Position numbers and translations under genes: made by a program
Origin: Megalonaias nervosa
Taxonomy: Eukaryota > Mollusca > Bivalvia > Unionida > Unionidae
Length of the DNA: 64,000 bases
Direction: 5' to 3'
NCBI GenBank assembly: GCA_016617855.1
Contig: JAECUM010005017.1
Location: 1-64,000, forward strand
Part shown: positions 19,616 through 31,140 of the stretch, piece by piece
Layout of the letters: the number at the start of each line of letters is the position of its first letter
Numbering within the stretch: position 1 is the stretch's first letter
The notes under the pieces: model-generated
What the model was told of the DNA's origin: nothing
The model's database searches: none
What the model saw: only the letters and a program-made list of their open reading frames with translations

Positions 19616-20114
19616 TTGTCACGAGTGAATAACGAATATGTAACGGATATCAGCATTACTGAATACAAATCAGGGATGCAGGGACTGAATCTATCGTGCT
19701 ATTTTGCAAGATATGTGGGTTGCTACTTTATTATTCTGGATGAAGACAACAAGGTCCAAACATATTTGGAAGCGATCACACTAGGATGGATGTCAGATGT
19801 TGGATGTAAGAGGCTGTCTGAAGAATGGGTATTTGAGCATCTATCACTGTTTCATTGTGGAACAAAAATATTGATGTTCATGCGAGAGCAGTTGGCAAAG
19901 CCTCAGACGGAACTGTGCCAATGACTATTGTATCCGACTAAAGATGTAATAATGTTGCATCCTGATGTTTGGGGCACTGAAGCCAGTGCAACGTTATCGA
20001 CAAATTATGTTGAGTGCTCCACCAAGGATTGGAACAGCAATCTAAATCCCGATTCGTTTGAGTTATTATCAAGTACAAGATTGTTGTTCCATATCAGGAG
20101 ACTGACACACATGC

Positions 20115-20640
20115 GGATGATATGTTGAACAAGAGAATGACAGAAAAGTCAGTAAGCCCTTAGGCTGCAGCGGTATTATTGATAACCAAGAAAGGTGGAA
20201 AGAAGAGAAATTGCGTGGATTATAGAGTTCTAAATTCAAAGCGTGGCAATCGAGCAGGCTAGCCAACCTCAGAGTGCGATCGCAACCAAAAGGTCGTATT
20301 TCAATTCAAAGCAATGGCTCGTTCGCTTTATGCAACGATCAAGGACATTGGAACATCTAATGTTAGCCGTCCTAGCCAGGCTACAATATGAAGTTTGCTT
20401 GATCGATCTCCGCGACACGGTAAGGTTTGTACAACGTTCTATTGGTTGCTTGAGGGACAAATGCAGGTCTTTATCTGTCTTCTAGGAGCTGATTTGAAGT
20501 TGAAACCTGGCAAATATACGCTCTGTGCAAGAGAGGTACCGTATCTAGGTCATACCATATCAGCTACAGGAGTTGCCAACTATCCTGTAAAAGTAGATAT
20601 AGAAATGGAATGGTCCCTCCAAAGATCCTTACTGTGATAT
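20115..20640 (+). pseudogene. Ty3/gypsy reverse transcriptase relic
   Basis: Two ends of a gypsy reverse transcriptase can be read on the plus strand. One is the N-terminal block around 20165-20245 (VLLITKKGG, then NCVDYRVLNSK). The other is the C-terminal block at 20490-20600 (ADLKLKPGKYTLCAREVPYL, then GHTISATGV). The middle with the YxDD motif is missing or scrambled, and several stops and frame changes are present. A coding-like stretch immediately upstream (19616-20110, with one clear stop) may be part of the same decayed element but is not assigned. No LTR was found. Confidence 0.7.
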
Positions 20641-21044
20641 GGAGATGCCCTGGGGGTTGATGTTATCATTGACGGTTCGTATATCACTGTGCTGAAATTG
20701 TATCTCCTTTGCACCAACTAACGAAAAACAATGGGGTTTTTTTCACCTGGAAGAACATCTGACAGCATGCAAAGTATTACCTAAAGCGCTTTCCTCAGCA
20801 ACGGTGTCGGCTTCAGTCGTCCTTTCATACTAGATACAAATAGGAAAGGTCCTTTACTGAGAAAATGAAGATAAAAATGATGATAGAGTACGCCAGACAA
20901 GACGGAACGCCAGTATTGTGTCTTGTCGTGAGCTTTTAACCGTTGTATATTTGATTAGATATTAAAAACATATTTACGGCAACGTGTCAATTTGATCAGT
21001 AATGCCAGTTTATGAGCCTGGGAATATAGATGCATTTGGTTCTT

Positions 21045-21103
<59 letters not shown>

Positions 21104-24100
21104 GAATGGTTTGCAAACACAAGCTGAATCAGCAGCGATCGGAAATAGTTAAAGATTATCACAGATAACCAATACACAATTTCAAATAATTCAAACAAAA
21201 GAAGTTTTTGTTTTTTCTCTAGGATTTTTTCAGTTGTTCTTTAGCTTTAAAAATATTCAAATGAAAGATTAGTCTATAAGTTTGCAAATGTTGTGAGAAG
21301 CCAAACTGGTCTAGCTATCTGTTATTGAAATGCTATGCTCATTTTTCGCCTTTTCGTTTGTCTGCATTCTACAGCTGTACTGTTCGACTGTGGATTAGGA
21401 TAGAATATAAGGATCATCTTCTTGGAATCCTAAAAAAGCTAGCCTAGGCCAAAAGTGGGTTTAGAGAGTTTTATTTTGTCGACTTTGCGCATGTCGCTGT
21501 TGTATCAACCAATACTTTAGTTTTCGAGAGTTCTTACAAAAATTATTCACAATAATCATTCTATGTCAAAACTGTATTTTAGAAATTACAATGCTTGTAT
21601 TAAACTTATGCTAGGATCGTTCACGAGTTGCTTATTTCATAATGTTGACTTATATAACTGTTTGAGCACAAAGACAAATGCCGAAAGTTCCAAGTCCTTT
21701 CGGAATGCTCCAGCAAACTTTTGAACATATTACAATTAGTATTACAAAAGGCATTACCAAATTTTGTATAAAACGTTGATAATTTAAAACATGATAATTT
21801 TAAATGAAAATATCCAGAACAGAAAAATGCAATACCACACATTTACAAACCGCTTCTGACACAAAATCAAACAGGCAAAGAGCTGGATCAGGTCTAATTA
21901 TGCAAGTGTGTAAGGATTCTATTAAATGTGGCTTTAAATAAGAGTTCGATAATTTGGCAGTACTGTAAAATTGAAAAGAAGCACGAGAACTAAGAATTGT
22001 CTTATTGAACTAAACTCCGTCCCATGCACTCATTGCAGGGTGATTGTAATGTCCAGTCACTAAGATAACCTCTCTACATCCGCCATAAAATTTATCCTTT
22101 TGTAAAAGCATCACACATTTTTTTCTGAAATACTATTTGCATTAAGCTTATATGTTTTACATTCTATCTCACAGTACATATTTTTCCTTCGAGACTTTCT
22201 ATTAAGGTACAAACACGCTCGTTTGAATGTTGACGATCAATATGGTTCTCTTGACTATTCCATCTCTCAACTGTTGCTCCGCTTCTATTATTTTTTCATG
22301 TTGGTAATATTGATGGTCCATCATAATTTGTCTAATAATAATGTAATCGCGTAGTATTATTGCTCGAATGGAAGATTATGTTCAGAATTATCACGTACAG
22401 GTTCTACAGGTACACGCACTTCTAGCCAGTTATCCCTTTTGCACTGGCACAACTGTTATTCATTTAGACATTCTCACCCATGCGACACAGAAATCTTGCT
22501 ATTTGCTAACCTTACTTTTCTTATCTTAGTCAAGTTGTTTCAGTCTGGTTGTCTCAGCCTGGTTGTCTCAGTCATGGTGTCCACGCCCTAGGAACAACTT
22601 TGCAAGGGGGGAAATCCTTTGTTGTCTTTTTCAGTACCTGATGGAGTTGTTTGCAAATCAAACAACAACAGATATATAACGAAACGAACATCGCTCATAA
22701 AGTATCTTAAGGTCTCTCCAAGTCTGATAATACAAAATACAAATATTTTGAGACAGACAGACATATAGACGCATATGTATTCGAGCTATCTGGTAGAGCT
22801 AATAAATGCAAGCACATAACCGAAAACTCCTAAACCCATCAGAGCTGATCACATAAATAAACTGTTTGAATCCTTCCTGCAAATTATTTTGAGACAGACA
22901 CATAATTGGACAGGGTAGGATGTAAAAAACAATGAATGTGAACTAACTCTACCTTTCCAGATAGGCGTCATATATCTAAAAATGTTTGGCCCTAAAAAGA
23001 AAAGTCTCGGTGATTTTTTGTGTGACCAGACCATACATTCTATCTAGCCCATGTAACTCACGTGGATGCTTCTATACCAAATGTACATTGTATTTTTACC
23101 GGCATCAGTTGGGGCAAGAAAGCTGAGTACGTTAATGAAAAGAAAAGGCTGTGAACACAGACTGGTTCAAGTTGACTTCTAAACATATCACAAACTCACC
23201 CGAGAGAAAGTAATTGTGATAGAAACTAACAGAAAACACCGTTCCAGAGAAGCGAGATATAAACATCACTGGCTACACAAATCTAAACTTTCTCAATAGC
23301 TACCGCAAAGTCGGCAGCAATCGGATGTGTGTTATGTCAAACCTGATTTCCTAAAACTTTGTCAAATAGCCCCAATCCGCCCCAATTGAACGAAACATAA
23401 TGATGTAATTGCCAATGAAAACTCCTCCAGTTACCAATCAGATCGGTGTATTCGCCAATGCACACGCAATTCCACAAGACGATGCTACTGTAGCGTATCA
23501 TTACTAGCAACACCTGCAGTATTTCGAGGACAGAAAATATAGATTTCCAAGAAAATCATGAATTAGAAATCTCCTCACTGTCATTACACACGTATACTGT
23601 AGAGGTGTGTACTTCTAAGGTACCATTGGCTTTATAACGTTTGATAGTTAAAACTGATGAAAGTTAAACATTATCCTTAAAAACCATATTAAGTATCTAT
23701 TGTTAATTTCTTGTTATAGCCAACGATTAAGCGTTATAATACTATAATAATATCAACAGTTTTATATGTTTCTATTTTCTCATGCTCAGAACCTGTGTAC
23801 TTAGGGTCGACCGGTCAACCCACTGCTCTCATTGATATATTCGTATTAATGAGCGTCGTTTACAAACAAAATTACAATTTGCTCCAAAAGCTTATGGTAC
23901 AATACTTACAACACGTAACAGTTATAACAGGCTTTTCTATGTTATTTTTATTCTTTTTCTAAGAGCGGCAGATATAGAGATATTATACCGAAATAATTAT
24001 TTACATTTTCATAAAAAAGTATAAGGCTGTAAGAGTTATGTAATAAACTTGAGGCATTAGTAGCACATGATCAATACTATATGCGTTGAATGCGCTAACT

Positions 24101-24479
24101 ATATTGAAATAATGCAGGGTTATGTTATGTTAAATGGAAAACTGGGTGAGAAAAATAATATATGTTAGTGTTTGTACGGAGACAAGAAAATCCCAGTAAT
24201 GGATTTACCTCTCTTGGTGCACGCCCCAACATAGCATCTATTAATCTCTATCTGAGGAATATTCAAGTCTCCGGCTATTGTGCGATCTGGTGGCCAAGCA
24301 TCCCGTTTCATTTAAAGCCATACCGACTGCATCGTTTAATGATGAATTAAACTATTGTTCTCGTCGTCGTCTAATAACTGCTACATGAACATGTGCTTCC
24401 TTGCTGAATAACGGTCGAGATATTTCTTTGTCTCAGCTGAGTTAGTTATGTTTTACATATTCGTTCGAAATGTAACCAG
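20641..24479. other. Long gene-free stretch
   Basis: Apart from a (GA)n run at 21051-21098, no repeat family, exon or RNA gene is convincing. Scattered short ORFs have no motif and no splice context. Part of 24160-24480 may already belong to the Polinton relic that follows. Confidence 0.35.
21051..21098. repeat. (GA)n microsatellite
   Basis: 24 GA units in an otherwise unremarkable region. Confidence 0.95.
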
Positions 24480-25940
24480 ATGAGTTCAGCGGTGCATTCC
24501 ACTTCATTTTTGTGGGAGCTATTACTGAATCATTTTGCACCTAGTGGTCCAGTCAACGATTGGATATTTTCACGTGCTCGTGCGATGATTCTAACTTGCG
24601 CTCAAGTTGGTAAAGATACATCCGAGTGGTTCTTTAACAAGATTACATTTGAGAGTAAAAAAGAGTCGGGCAACATTGTTTTGAAGCAGATATTCGTGAA
24701 CATGTGGAATATATTCGTCATCGATGTTAACATCTTTTGTTAGATCATCCAACACCCAATCAGTTAATTCCACTAAAACCGGCAACGATGAATAAATATG
24801 ATCCAGACTGGCGCACCTTGATGTGAGGTTCAGATGAATCAAAGCCATCCTGATAGAACTGTGATTTGTTTATTCTCGTATTTGTTTTGTAGAAACATAT
24901 ACTTTATCTGAATATTCTTTGATGAATGCAACCGACACGCCAGCTTCTCTGATTCCACCGTTGTCAGTGAAGTCAGTCAGCACCTCTCAACTGTGTTAAC
25001 ATTATATGGGATTTCAGCCATTGACGTTTTGTACTTTACCAGTTCGATATTCAAAATAACATGCTCACCTTATTCAACATAAACAAAACAACTAGTAAAT
25101 TCGTTCATATCTGCTTTGAAGGCATACCCGCGCATATCCATTCCTTGCCGCGTCGTCGGTCTGAGTAACGGCCATAAATAATGATATACATTTTGTATAA
25201 ACGTACTTAAACGTAAAATAAATAACTGCGGTGTAGGGGGAGGGGAAACTTTCCCACAAGCGCACGCAACGCTACAGCAACAAGATTACCGCATACTGGG
25301 GCATCCAACCGAGTTTGCAATGGAAGAGTAGAATAGAACCGTGGCTGTCGTCCACCGTCCCAGGTTAAATAGTTAAGAACTTCAACTGGTGATACTTTTC
25401 CATATGATTCAAACTACAAACGATGTCGAGGTGTCACCACATATGCAACGCAATGAATGCCAGACCCTGTTGTCAAATCCGGATTGGCAATACCTGTTCA
25501 ACATGTGCGTATCCCCATCGATGCAAGTTCATTTTGCATAAAGACACAACGAAAATTCTTGAATGATTTTGTCATCGAGAGTAAATAAAATTGCTTCACG
25601 ACGTGACCGTCTGTGTGTTGTACCGGGTAATGAAAGGCCTCCTCCCGATAGTATTCGACTATTTTTTCCTGGTAGTCGAACGACATTCTTTTTTCTGAAC
25701 CTTCCAAGTTATCCATCGATAGCCGTTTTGAAAGCCGTTCAGGACGCTGCTCCGTGAGCTCCTAACGCGGCCGCTTTTGCAAGCCGCTGCTGCTAATGAC
25801 GCTGGACTCGCTTCAAGGAATGGAAATGTTCCACAATTAGCTTGTAATTTCATCAATTCTGATTTGAATAGAATTAATACCAATGCGGTGTTCTTGTGTT
25901 TGGTCGCATTAGTTTGATCTAGTTTTGTTTGGATCAATTA
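24480..25940 (-). pseudogene. Unassigned degraded coding region of the Polinton relic
   Basis: Minus-strand reading gives stretches with few stops, such as 24591-24848 (85 codons, SLDHIYSSLPVLVELTDWV) and about 25500-25937, downstream of the coiled-coil gene. The position is where penton, pVI-like and capsid genes lie in element 1. An Ala-rich pVI-like piece is plausible near 25700-25800. The other pieces could not be matched to a family by eye. Confidence 0.3.
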
Positions 25941-25944
25941 TAAA

Positions 25945-26131
25945 TTTTCAGAAAGGTGCTATGATGACCCTCATTCAACCACCCATACCCTCCAACAATT
26001 ATGCCATTTATGAGCAATCGCTGACAAATTGATGTGGCGTCATTAATGACTTCGGGTGTCTTGTTGCCAGCATGAACTAATCCTATGAGTTTTCAATCAA
26101 TCCGTGTAGTCATTAGGGTCACACAGTCCAC

Positions 26132-26176
<45 letters not shown>

Positions 26177-27350
26177 TTTTGATTGTTAATGCATCTTTTA
26201 AAAAAATTCAATATCGCTACGATGTCTGCAGTGTGGTACTTTATAGTGATGTCTAACATTGGGGCATCATGCCGCAGACATGTGGCATCATGTCCCACCC
26301 AGTCACATTATCCTAACACCAGGCAGAGCAGTCCTAACACTAGCCTCTTAATGCTGAATGCCAAGCGAGGCAGCTGCTAGTACCATTTTTACAAGTATTT
26401 GGTATGACTCGGCCGGGGTTCGAACCCACGACCACCGGCATCCGAGGTGGACGCTCTAACCACCTAGGCAATCGGAGCGGTCACAGTCCACCAAGACCTC
26501 CTCCTTGGTTTTGGTTGTTTTTCAAAATGTTCGTCTTTTTTTCTGGAGTGTACGTGAGCGTCTTTGATATTTTTGTTTATCTTTTAGAAATTCTTGTTGT
26601 TGTTGTTGTCTTCGAAATTCCTCTTCTTCTTCTTGGATATTTTTCTTGTTATGATTGCTAGGGTATTACTGGTTGAGGTACGTATAGTGTCAAATGTTCT
26701 CTTAAAGGTTTACCTTTTTCAGTTCTTCTGTCTGTAAATGTATCAAGTGTATTTTACAAAATGACTTCACTAATCGCTGGTAGCTTGTTTCTTTCCAGTA
26801 CACACGCTAAATACCATTTTAGGCTATTCAATGTTCATATATTTATTATGTGTTTCTGATAGTAATTTTATTACGCACTATTCCTAGTTGCCTGATCTGT
26901 TAAGAGCGACACTTATAGGATTTGCGAAAATCGCCTGGTGAATTTCTTCTTTTTAAGTTTTGAGGCGATGTTGTCAACTGCGACTTGTACTCGGATCGAA
27001 CGTTTGGTATCCTGTCAATTGCCTCTCCAATTCACCGACGTCCTCTTTGATTTCCTCAATAGCCTCTGTAAAGCGCGTAATAGTCACTGCTGTTGCTCTT
27101 GTTGCTTTCCTAATATCCTTGGAGCATTTAGCTATTTTACAAATTGGACCCGGTTCATCTTCTGTTCCCGTTAGCGCAGCTGCTTATTCAACGTGTTCTT
27201 TGGCTGTCCTTTTAATATCCTATGCACGTACCGTAATTGCTTTGGCTGGTTTAGTCAGCGGCGCAAATATTTGTTCCAAGCCCGCTGTGCGATCTTCAGG
27301 TGTAGTTTGTCGCTACTTTTATATGCCTTTGACACTTTGCCTTTGCGGAA
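25945..27350 (-). pseudogene. Polinton coiled-coil protein relic, split by a SINE
   Basis: Read on the minus strand, three blocks match the coiled-coil family: a helical block near 27130-27020 (TRFTEAIEEIKEDVGELERQ), a Glu/Gln-rich block near 26660-26530 (EEEEFRRQQQQQEFLKDKQK), and the C-terminal domain near 26080-25945 (NKTPEVINDATSICQRLL). The last is clearly akin to NNSPEIINEAADICLRLF in element 2. The SINE at 26134-26481 sits between blocks two and three. Multiple frame changes and stops. Confidence 0.65.
26122..26493 (-). mobile_element. tRNA-derived SINE, copy 2, inserted in the Polinton relic
   Basis: Same family as 1599-1949. The body is 26134-26481, with the tRNA-like head at the right (GGGGTTCGAACCC on the plus strand) and a (TG)n tail of about 40 bp at the left. 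Perfect 12-bp direct repeats CACAGTCCACCA at 26122-26133 and 26482-26493 delimit the insertion. Since it interrupts the coiled-coil gene, it entered after the Polinton. Confidence 0.9.
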
Positions 27351-27369
27351 TCAGTTCCCGGTGTTCTCC

Positions 27370-27382
27370 GGGGGGGGGGGGG
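27370..27382 (+). repeat. Poly-G run of 13
   Basis: An uninterrupted run of 13 G. It is a possible assembly-error spot and of note because it lies within relic coding sequence. Confidence 0.9.
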
Positions 27383-27474
27383 ACTTTAAAGTCGTATTGC
27401 ATAGTATTCTATGACCCTGGTGGAAAGGCTGAGCTTTCTCTTTTGATATTTTTATATGATTGTAATGATTGTTA

Positions 27475-27970
27475 AATTTCGTGTCCATACGCGCAAGATA
27501 TTTTGTTCCGATCCATCTATCAAATTAATAATGAGGAAACTATACGAGTCCTTACTGATTCGCGCAAACATGTTACAAACTTCATTCCACGAGTGTTTGC
27601 AGGCACGCTAAGTCCAACGGATATTTGCAAAACTATGTTCATATTCACCACAAAATATCATCAACATGTTACACTTGTCATAGATTACTTTAGGCACGTG
27701 TGTGTATCGTTGAGTCAAATAGATCGCGTTGGTGTTTTTGTGCCGACCTCGTGAAAATATTTACGCGGGAATGATTCGGTGTTCAAGAATGATACACTGT
27801 ACAATACAAGAGTATTTTCACTTGCATCTAAATCTTCAAGGATAGGTGCCTGCGGCGTATCACGTACAACCGATCCCACATCAGCTTTCGTAAAATAATA
27901 TTCAACAAAGGTTGAATTTTTCTTCATCCAGCAGGGTCAATAATTTGCACGAACTGAGTTTGGAAACAAG
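27475..27970 (-). pseudogene. Polinton packaging ATPase relic
   Basis: On the minus strand, PLLNIILRKLMWDRLYVI (near 27925-27870 in one frame) corresponds to the helix after the P-loop. After a frame change, KYFHEVGTKTPTRSI and VPKVIYDKCNMLMIF match the same region of the element 2 ATPase, and SKDSYSFLIINLIDGS matches its C-terminus. The P-loop itself is eroded. The alignment order equals that of the ATPase at 46615-47390. Confidence 0.65.
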
Positions 27971-28509
27971 AAATTGGTTCATTAGCACTATTTTTAACTC
28001 ACTATAGCACATAGAATTTGTAAACACTACGCGAAAACGATTGGCTATTGCCAAAGGTCATTTCGGTCTACGTGTAGTTTGAATAAACAATGTTTTATTT
28101 TTAAATTTATTTCAGAGTGAGAATTTGGTTCTTAGATAGTTCCGTTCTTGCTACGTGACAAATTTCATATTTTCTATTGCGTTGTTCAAGTGTTAAGAGA
28201 CCATGTTACCTATCACGCGAGAACGGGATGATATTTTAGTTGGGTTTAATACCCTTTCTGAGAGCTTTTCAGTCAGTTGTATTTTAAAACCTTGAGGGTC
28301 GGAGAGGTTTCAGTTGTTGAAGCCAGATTATTTTGAAGTTCATTTGTTTTTTGAATTTAATAATTTATTCTCTAGAAAACCAAACGAGTGTACTTTTTTT
28401 ATAAAAGTTCTGGGAGAAAGAAATTCAGTGGAAATTTATTCTGGAGTTATACGGAAACATAAACTGTGATTCAATTGAGGAATTGTTGCCATTTGTACAA
28501 CGACCACAT

Positions 28510-28738
28510 CTGAAGACATCGCCTTCCATATTGGAACGTCGTCGAGATTCGAACCTGGATTTTATTAGGACTGTTTAGTGATAGGACTTGTATTTTTTCA
28601 ATCTTAAGATTAAACGTTTGATTATATTCACAAACCGTAAGTCCTATTTACAATTTTTACATTGTTTTCTAGGGAAATAAATTATTTTGTTAAAATATAC
28701 AAAGCTTGCTGGCTTCACTCTTTTCTCTTGTTATTTTT
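28510..28738 (+). repeat. Dispersed repeat, partner of 60655-60875 (inverted)
   Basis: The reverse complement of 60655-60875 matches this segment, best over TCTAGGGAAATAAATTAT and CTTCACTCTTTTCT, with weaker similarity through TAGGACTTGT. The two copies are 32 kb apart and about three-quarters alike by eye. It contains a tRNA B-box-like GATTCGAACC. The family is not identified. Confidence 0.6.
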
Positions 28739-28739
28739 G

Positions 28740-29125
28740 TACGAGCCTGCACGTAACACTTGAGAACGGCTGAGTGTATAGAATGAAGAGAACAGTTCCA
28801 AGAACAGACCCCTGTGGACACAATTTCTGTCCTGTTGACCAAGTACGACTTGAACCACAGTAAGGCTGTATCATGAATGCCAAATACATGCTGGAGATGG
28901 TGAAGTAATATATCATGGTCTATTGTGTCAAATGCTGCAGACAAATCAAGGAGGGTGAGGACTGTAATCTTTCCACTATCCAAAGCAGAGAGGTCATTAA
29001 CTACTTTCAAAAGGGTAGTTTCAGTACTGTGGCAAGGGCGATATTCAAACTGTACATTGCTAAGAAGACTGTTTGAATTCAGATGAGATACAAGTTGGGA
29101 TAGAACAAATTTTTCTAATGTCGAT
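28740..29125 (-). mobile_element. Non-LTR retrotransposon (LINE) reverse transcriptase fragment
   Basis: Minus-strand translation gives the hallmark LLDLSAAFDTIDHDIL preceded by FEYRPCHSTETTLLKVVNDL and followed by WFKSYLVNRTEIV. After a frame change and small deletion, PQGSVLGTVLFILYTQPFSS follows. These are RT blocks of CR1/Jockey/L2-type LINEs. Only about 125 codons remain; the catalytic YxDD block is not present. Confidence 0.85.
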
Positions 29126-29544
29126 GAGGATTAATGTGCGGGATCTAACTTGTATATGTGCATGACAGTGTTAAACAAATTCATCAGCGAATAACAACAC
29201 ATCAATGAGCAGATACAGATAGTGATAATCTCCTATGTTTTCGGCATCCGAAAGCCATCAAACTTTGTCTGCCTCCTCTTAATCCTTGGCTGAAATAACT
29301 TCACGCGACAGCGACTAATAAAGGGCTTCAACTGGTAACAAGCGACCTTTAGCAAATTTGTCCCAATCGCTCATGTACTTGTATGGACACCCATTTTCTC
29401 GTTAACAGGTTGGTGTAGTTGGCGCCATATTGACTAGTGGTTTTGAAGTTTCAATGACAAATTCAGAAAGTATAAAAACCGATGAACTGAACTTGTCAAA
29501 ATGTAAACGTCATATTTTTCATGTTGTTTGGAATGGCATTTATC

Positions 29545-30345
29545 CGTGCTTTTGACGATGATGTGATTGCTGCATTATTAAATGATCATCAGACCGAAGC
29601 GAATTTTAAAGTACTACAGGAATTTTTGTTTTGTTTGGGTAAATTAGTAATTGTAGATTGCATTGGATGTGTACGGCTCTTCAATACGCACCAGTGACGT
29701 GATAGACATCACTAACCTTGGAACCGGAATTTCCAGTTCATTCGGTGGAAGTAACAGCTCCTTCACAGATCCAGCAATGAGTGGGAGCAGAATGCTCACA
29801 AATGATTTTATTAGTCATAAATCATGTCTGCGGGTGAATAGAGCTGTTGCCGAATCCATTTCGCTGTAACTTCAAGCGATATAAGAAAATCTTCAACCGT
29901 GTCCCTGCCATGATACAACACTGGTGACTGGTTTTCCGTCACACCTAACTATTGTATAACAAAGCCAGCATGGGATTCGTTCAGCAACTTGTGTTGTATT
30001 TGTTTCATTTGTCAGGCCCTGATCATTCACTTCAACGTTGAGCCATTCAAAGTAGGCCATAAACGGAACTTTTATGTTTCGTTGTAATACTGTTAATTTG
30101 AGAATATATTTGCTTGTTTGTGGCATCTTTGTCCTCTGCCGTGAGTAGTTTATGGGTGTTAAATGCATGCATGTAACGTGCGCATAGAATTCGTTTCGTG
30201 TGTGCTGACTGTGCCAGTAAAGCTACCGGGCAAGAACCAATCATATCACTCAGGTGTTTGACTGTTGGTCGATCCACAAAACGGTTGATATGGGGAAATA
30301 TGCACTTCAGCTTGTAAACATCGGTCAAAAGTCCATCCTGATGTT
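29545..30345 (-). pseudogene. Polinton PolB relic (exonuclease half)
   Basis: In order on the minus strand: a zinc-finger-like stretch (TKRILCARYMHAF), Exo I region (KVPFMAYFEWLNVEV), ERIPCWLCYTIVRCDGKPV, the second zinc module (HCWICEGAV, then VYHVTGAY and VHIQCNLQL) and an Exo II trace (IPVVL). Each block has its counterpart in element 1 PolB (Exo I YADFECLL, CYICEKAF, HCHLTGQYRGAAHDQC). Frame changes and stops separate them. This establishes a Polinton of the element 1 lineage here. Confidence 0.8.
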
Positions 30346-30556
30346 GTTATTGCTCCTCATAACATCTTTGTCGAGTTATGCATTCAGTTTCAGACATTGT
30401 ATTGTCGCTGATTAGTACATCCTTCTTGTAAGAAATTTTAAAATATGTTATAGAAATTACATTTTCATGACAAATTTCAACATGATATGTGCATAAACCT
30501 TATACGCTATGGCAATGGGGTATTCGTCTAATATTACTGATTTTGTTTCTCTCCAG

Positions 30557-31083
30557 TGCGCAGAATAAAGAAGTACAAAGATTTCTTCAATGTAAGAGTA
30601 GAGAAAGCGATTTACAAGAGATGATGCATTCTGTTGTAGAGACTGACGGTAGGTTTTGAGAAGAAACTATTTAGCTTCACAGTGTTTTATTTGTTTGTGG
30701 GTTGTTTTCATGGGATTAGGAATTGTTGAACTGGCAGCACAAACGTAAACATAACAAGTATTTTGGAAAAAAGTGTTTAGTTTGTTGGGATTTTCAATAA
30801 TAATTATTTATTTCAATTTTTGTTAGCTCTATTTCTTTTTTCTTTATAATTCTTTTATTCCTTTTTTTTTGCCGGGGCCTGGGGGTGGGGGAACCTATAG
30901 ACGGCTCAAACATTACAAAACATTGATAGGCAGAGATTCCAGCTAGGAAATAAAAATGAATGTCTGTGTGTATGGATATTAGTACATAGGCATTGACTCT
31001 AACATCTATTTTTAAGACTTTATGTAGTGTAATGAGGATATGGCAGACATTCTACTAAAACGAAACAGATAAATGCACATTAC

Positions 31084-31140
<57 letters not shown>

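Larger units (their letters stand above)
24480..30345 (-). mobile_element. Old Polinton relic (minus strand), approximate limits
   Basis: Homology to Polinton genes occurs in the same orientation across the region: PolB pieces at 29545-30345, packaging ATPase at 27475-27970 and the coiled-coil protein at 25945-27350. Between 24480 and 25940 the minus strand also reads coding-like (for example an Ala-rich LAKAAALGAHG segment near 25760, and YSDKVYVSTKQ near 24900) but cannot be assigned with certainty. Stops and frame changes are dense. A SINE, a LINE piece and a dispersed repeat have accumulated inside. No TIR was found, so the borders are approximate. Confidence 0.65.

Noticed and set aside
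26404..27475. Plus-strand ORFs of 65-171 codons
   Set aside because: They run antisense to the Polinton relic's minus-strand coding and through the SINE; the minus-strand homology is the meaningful one.
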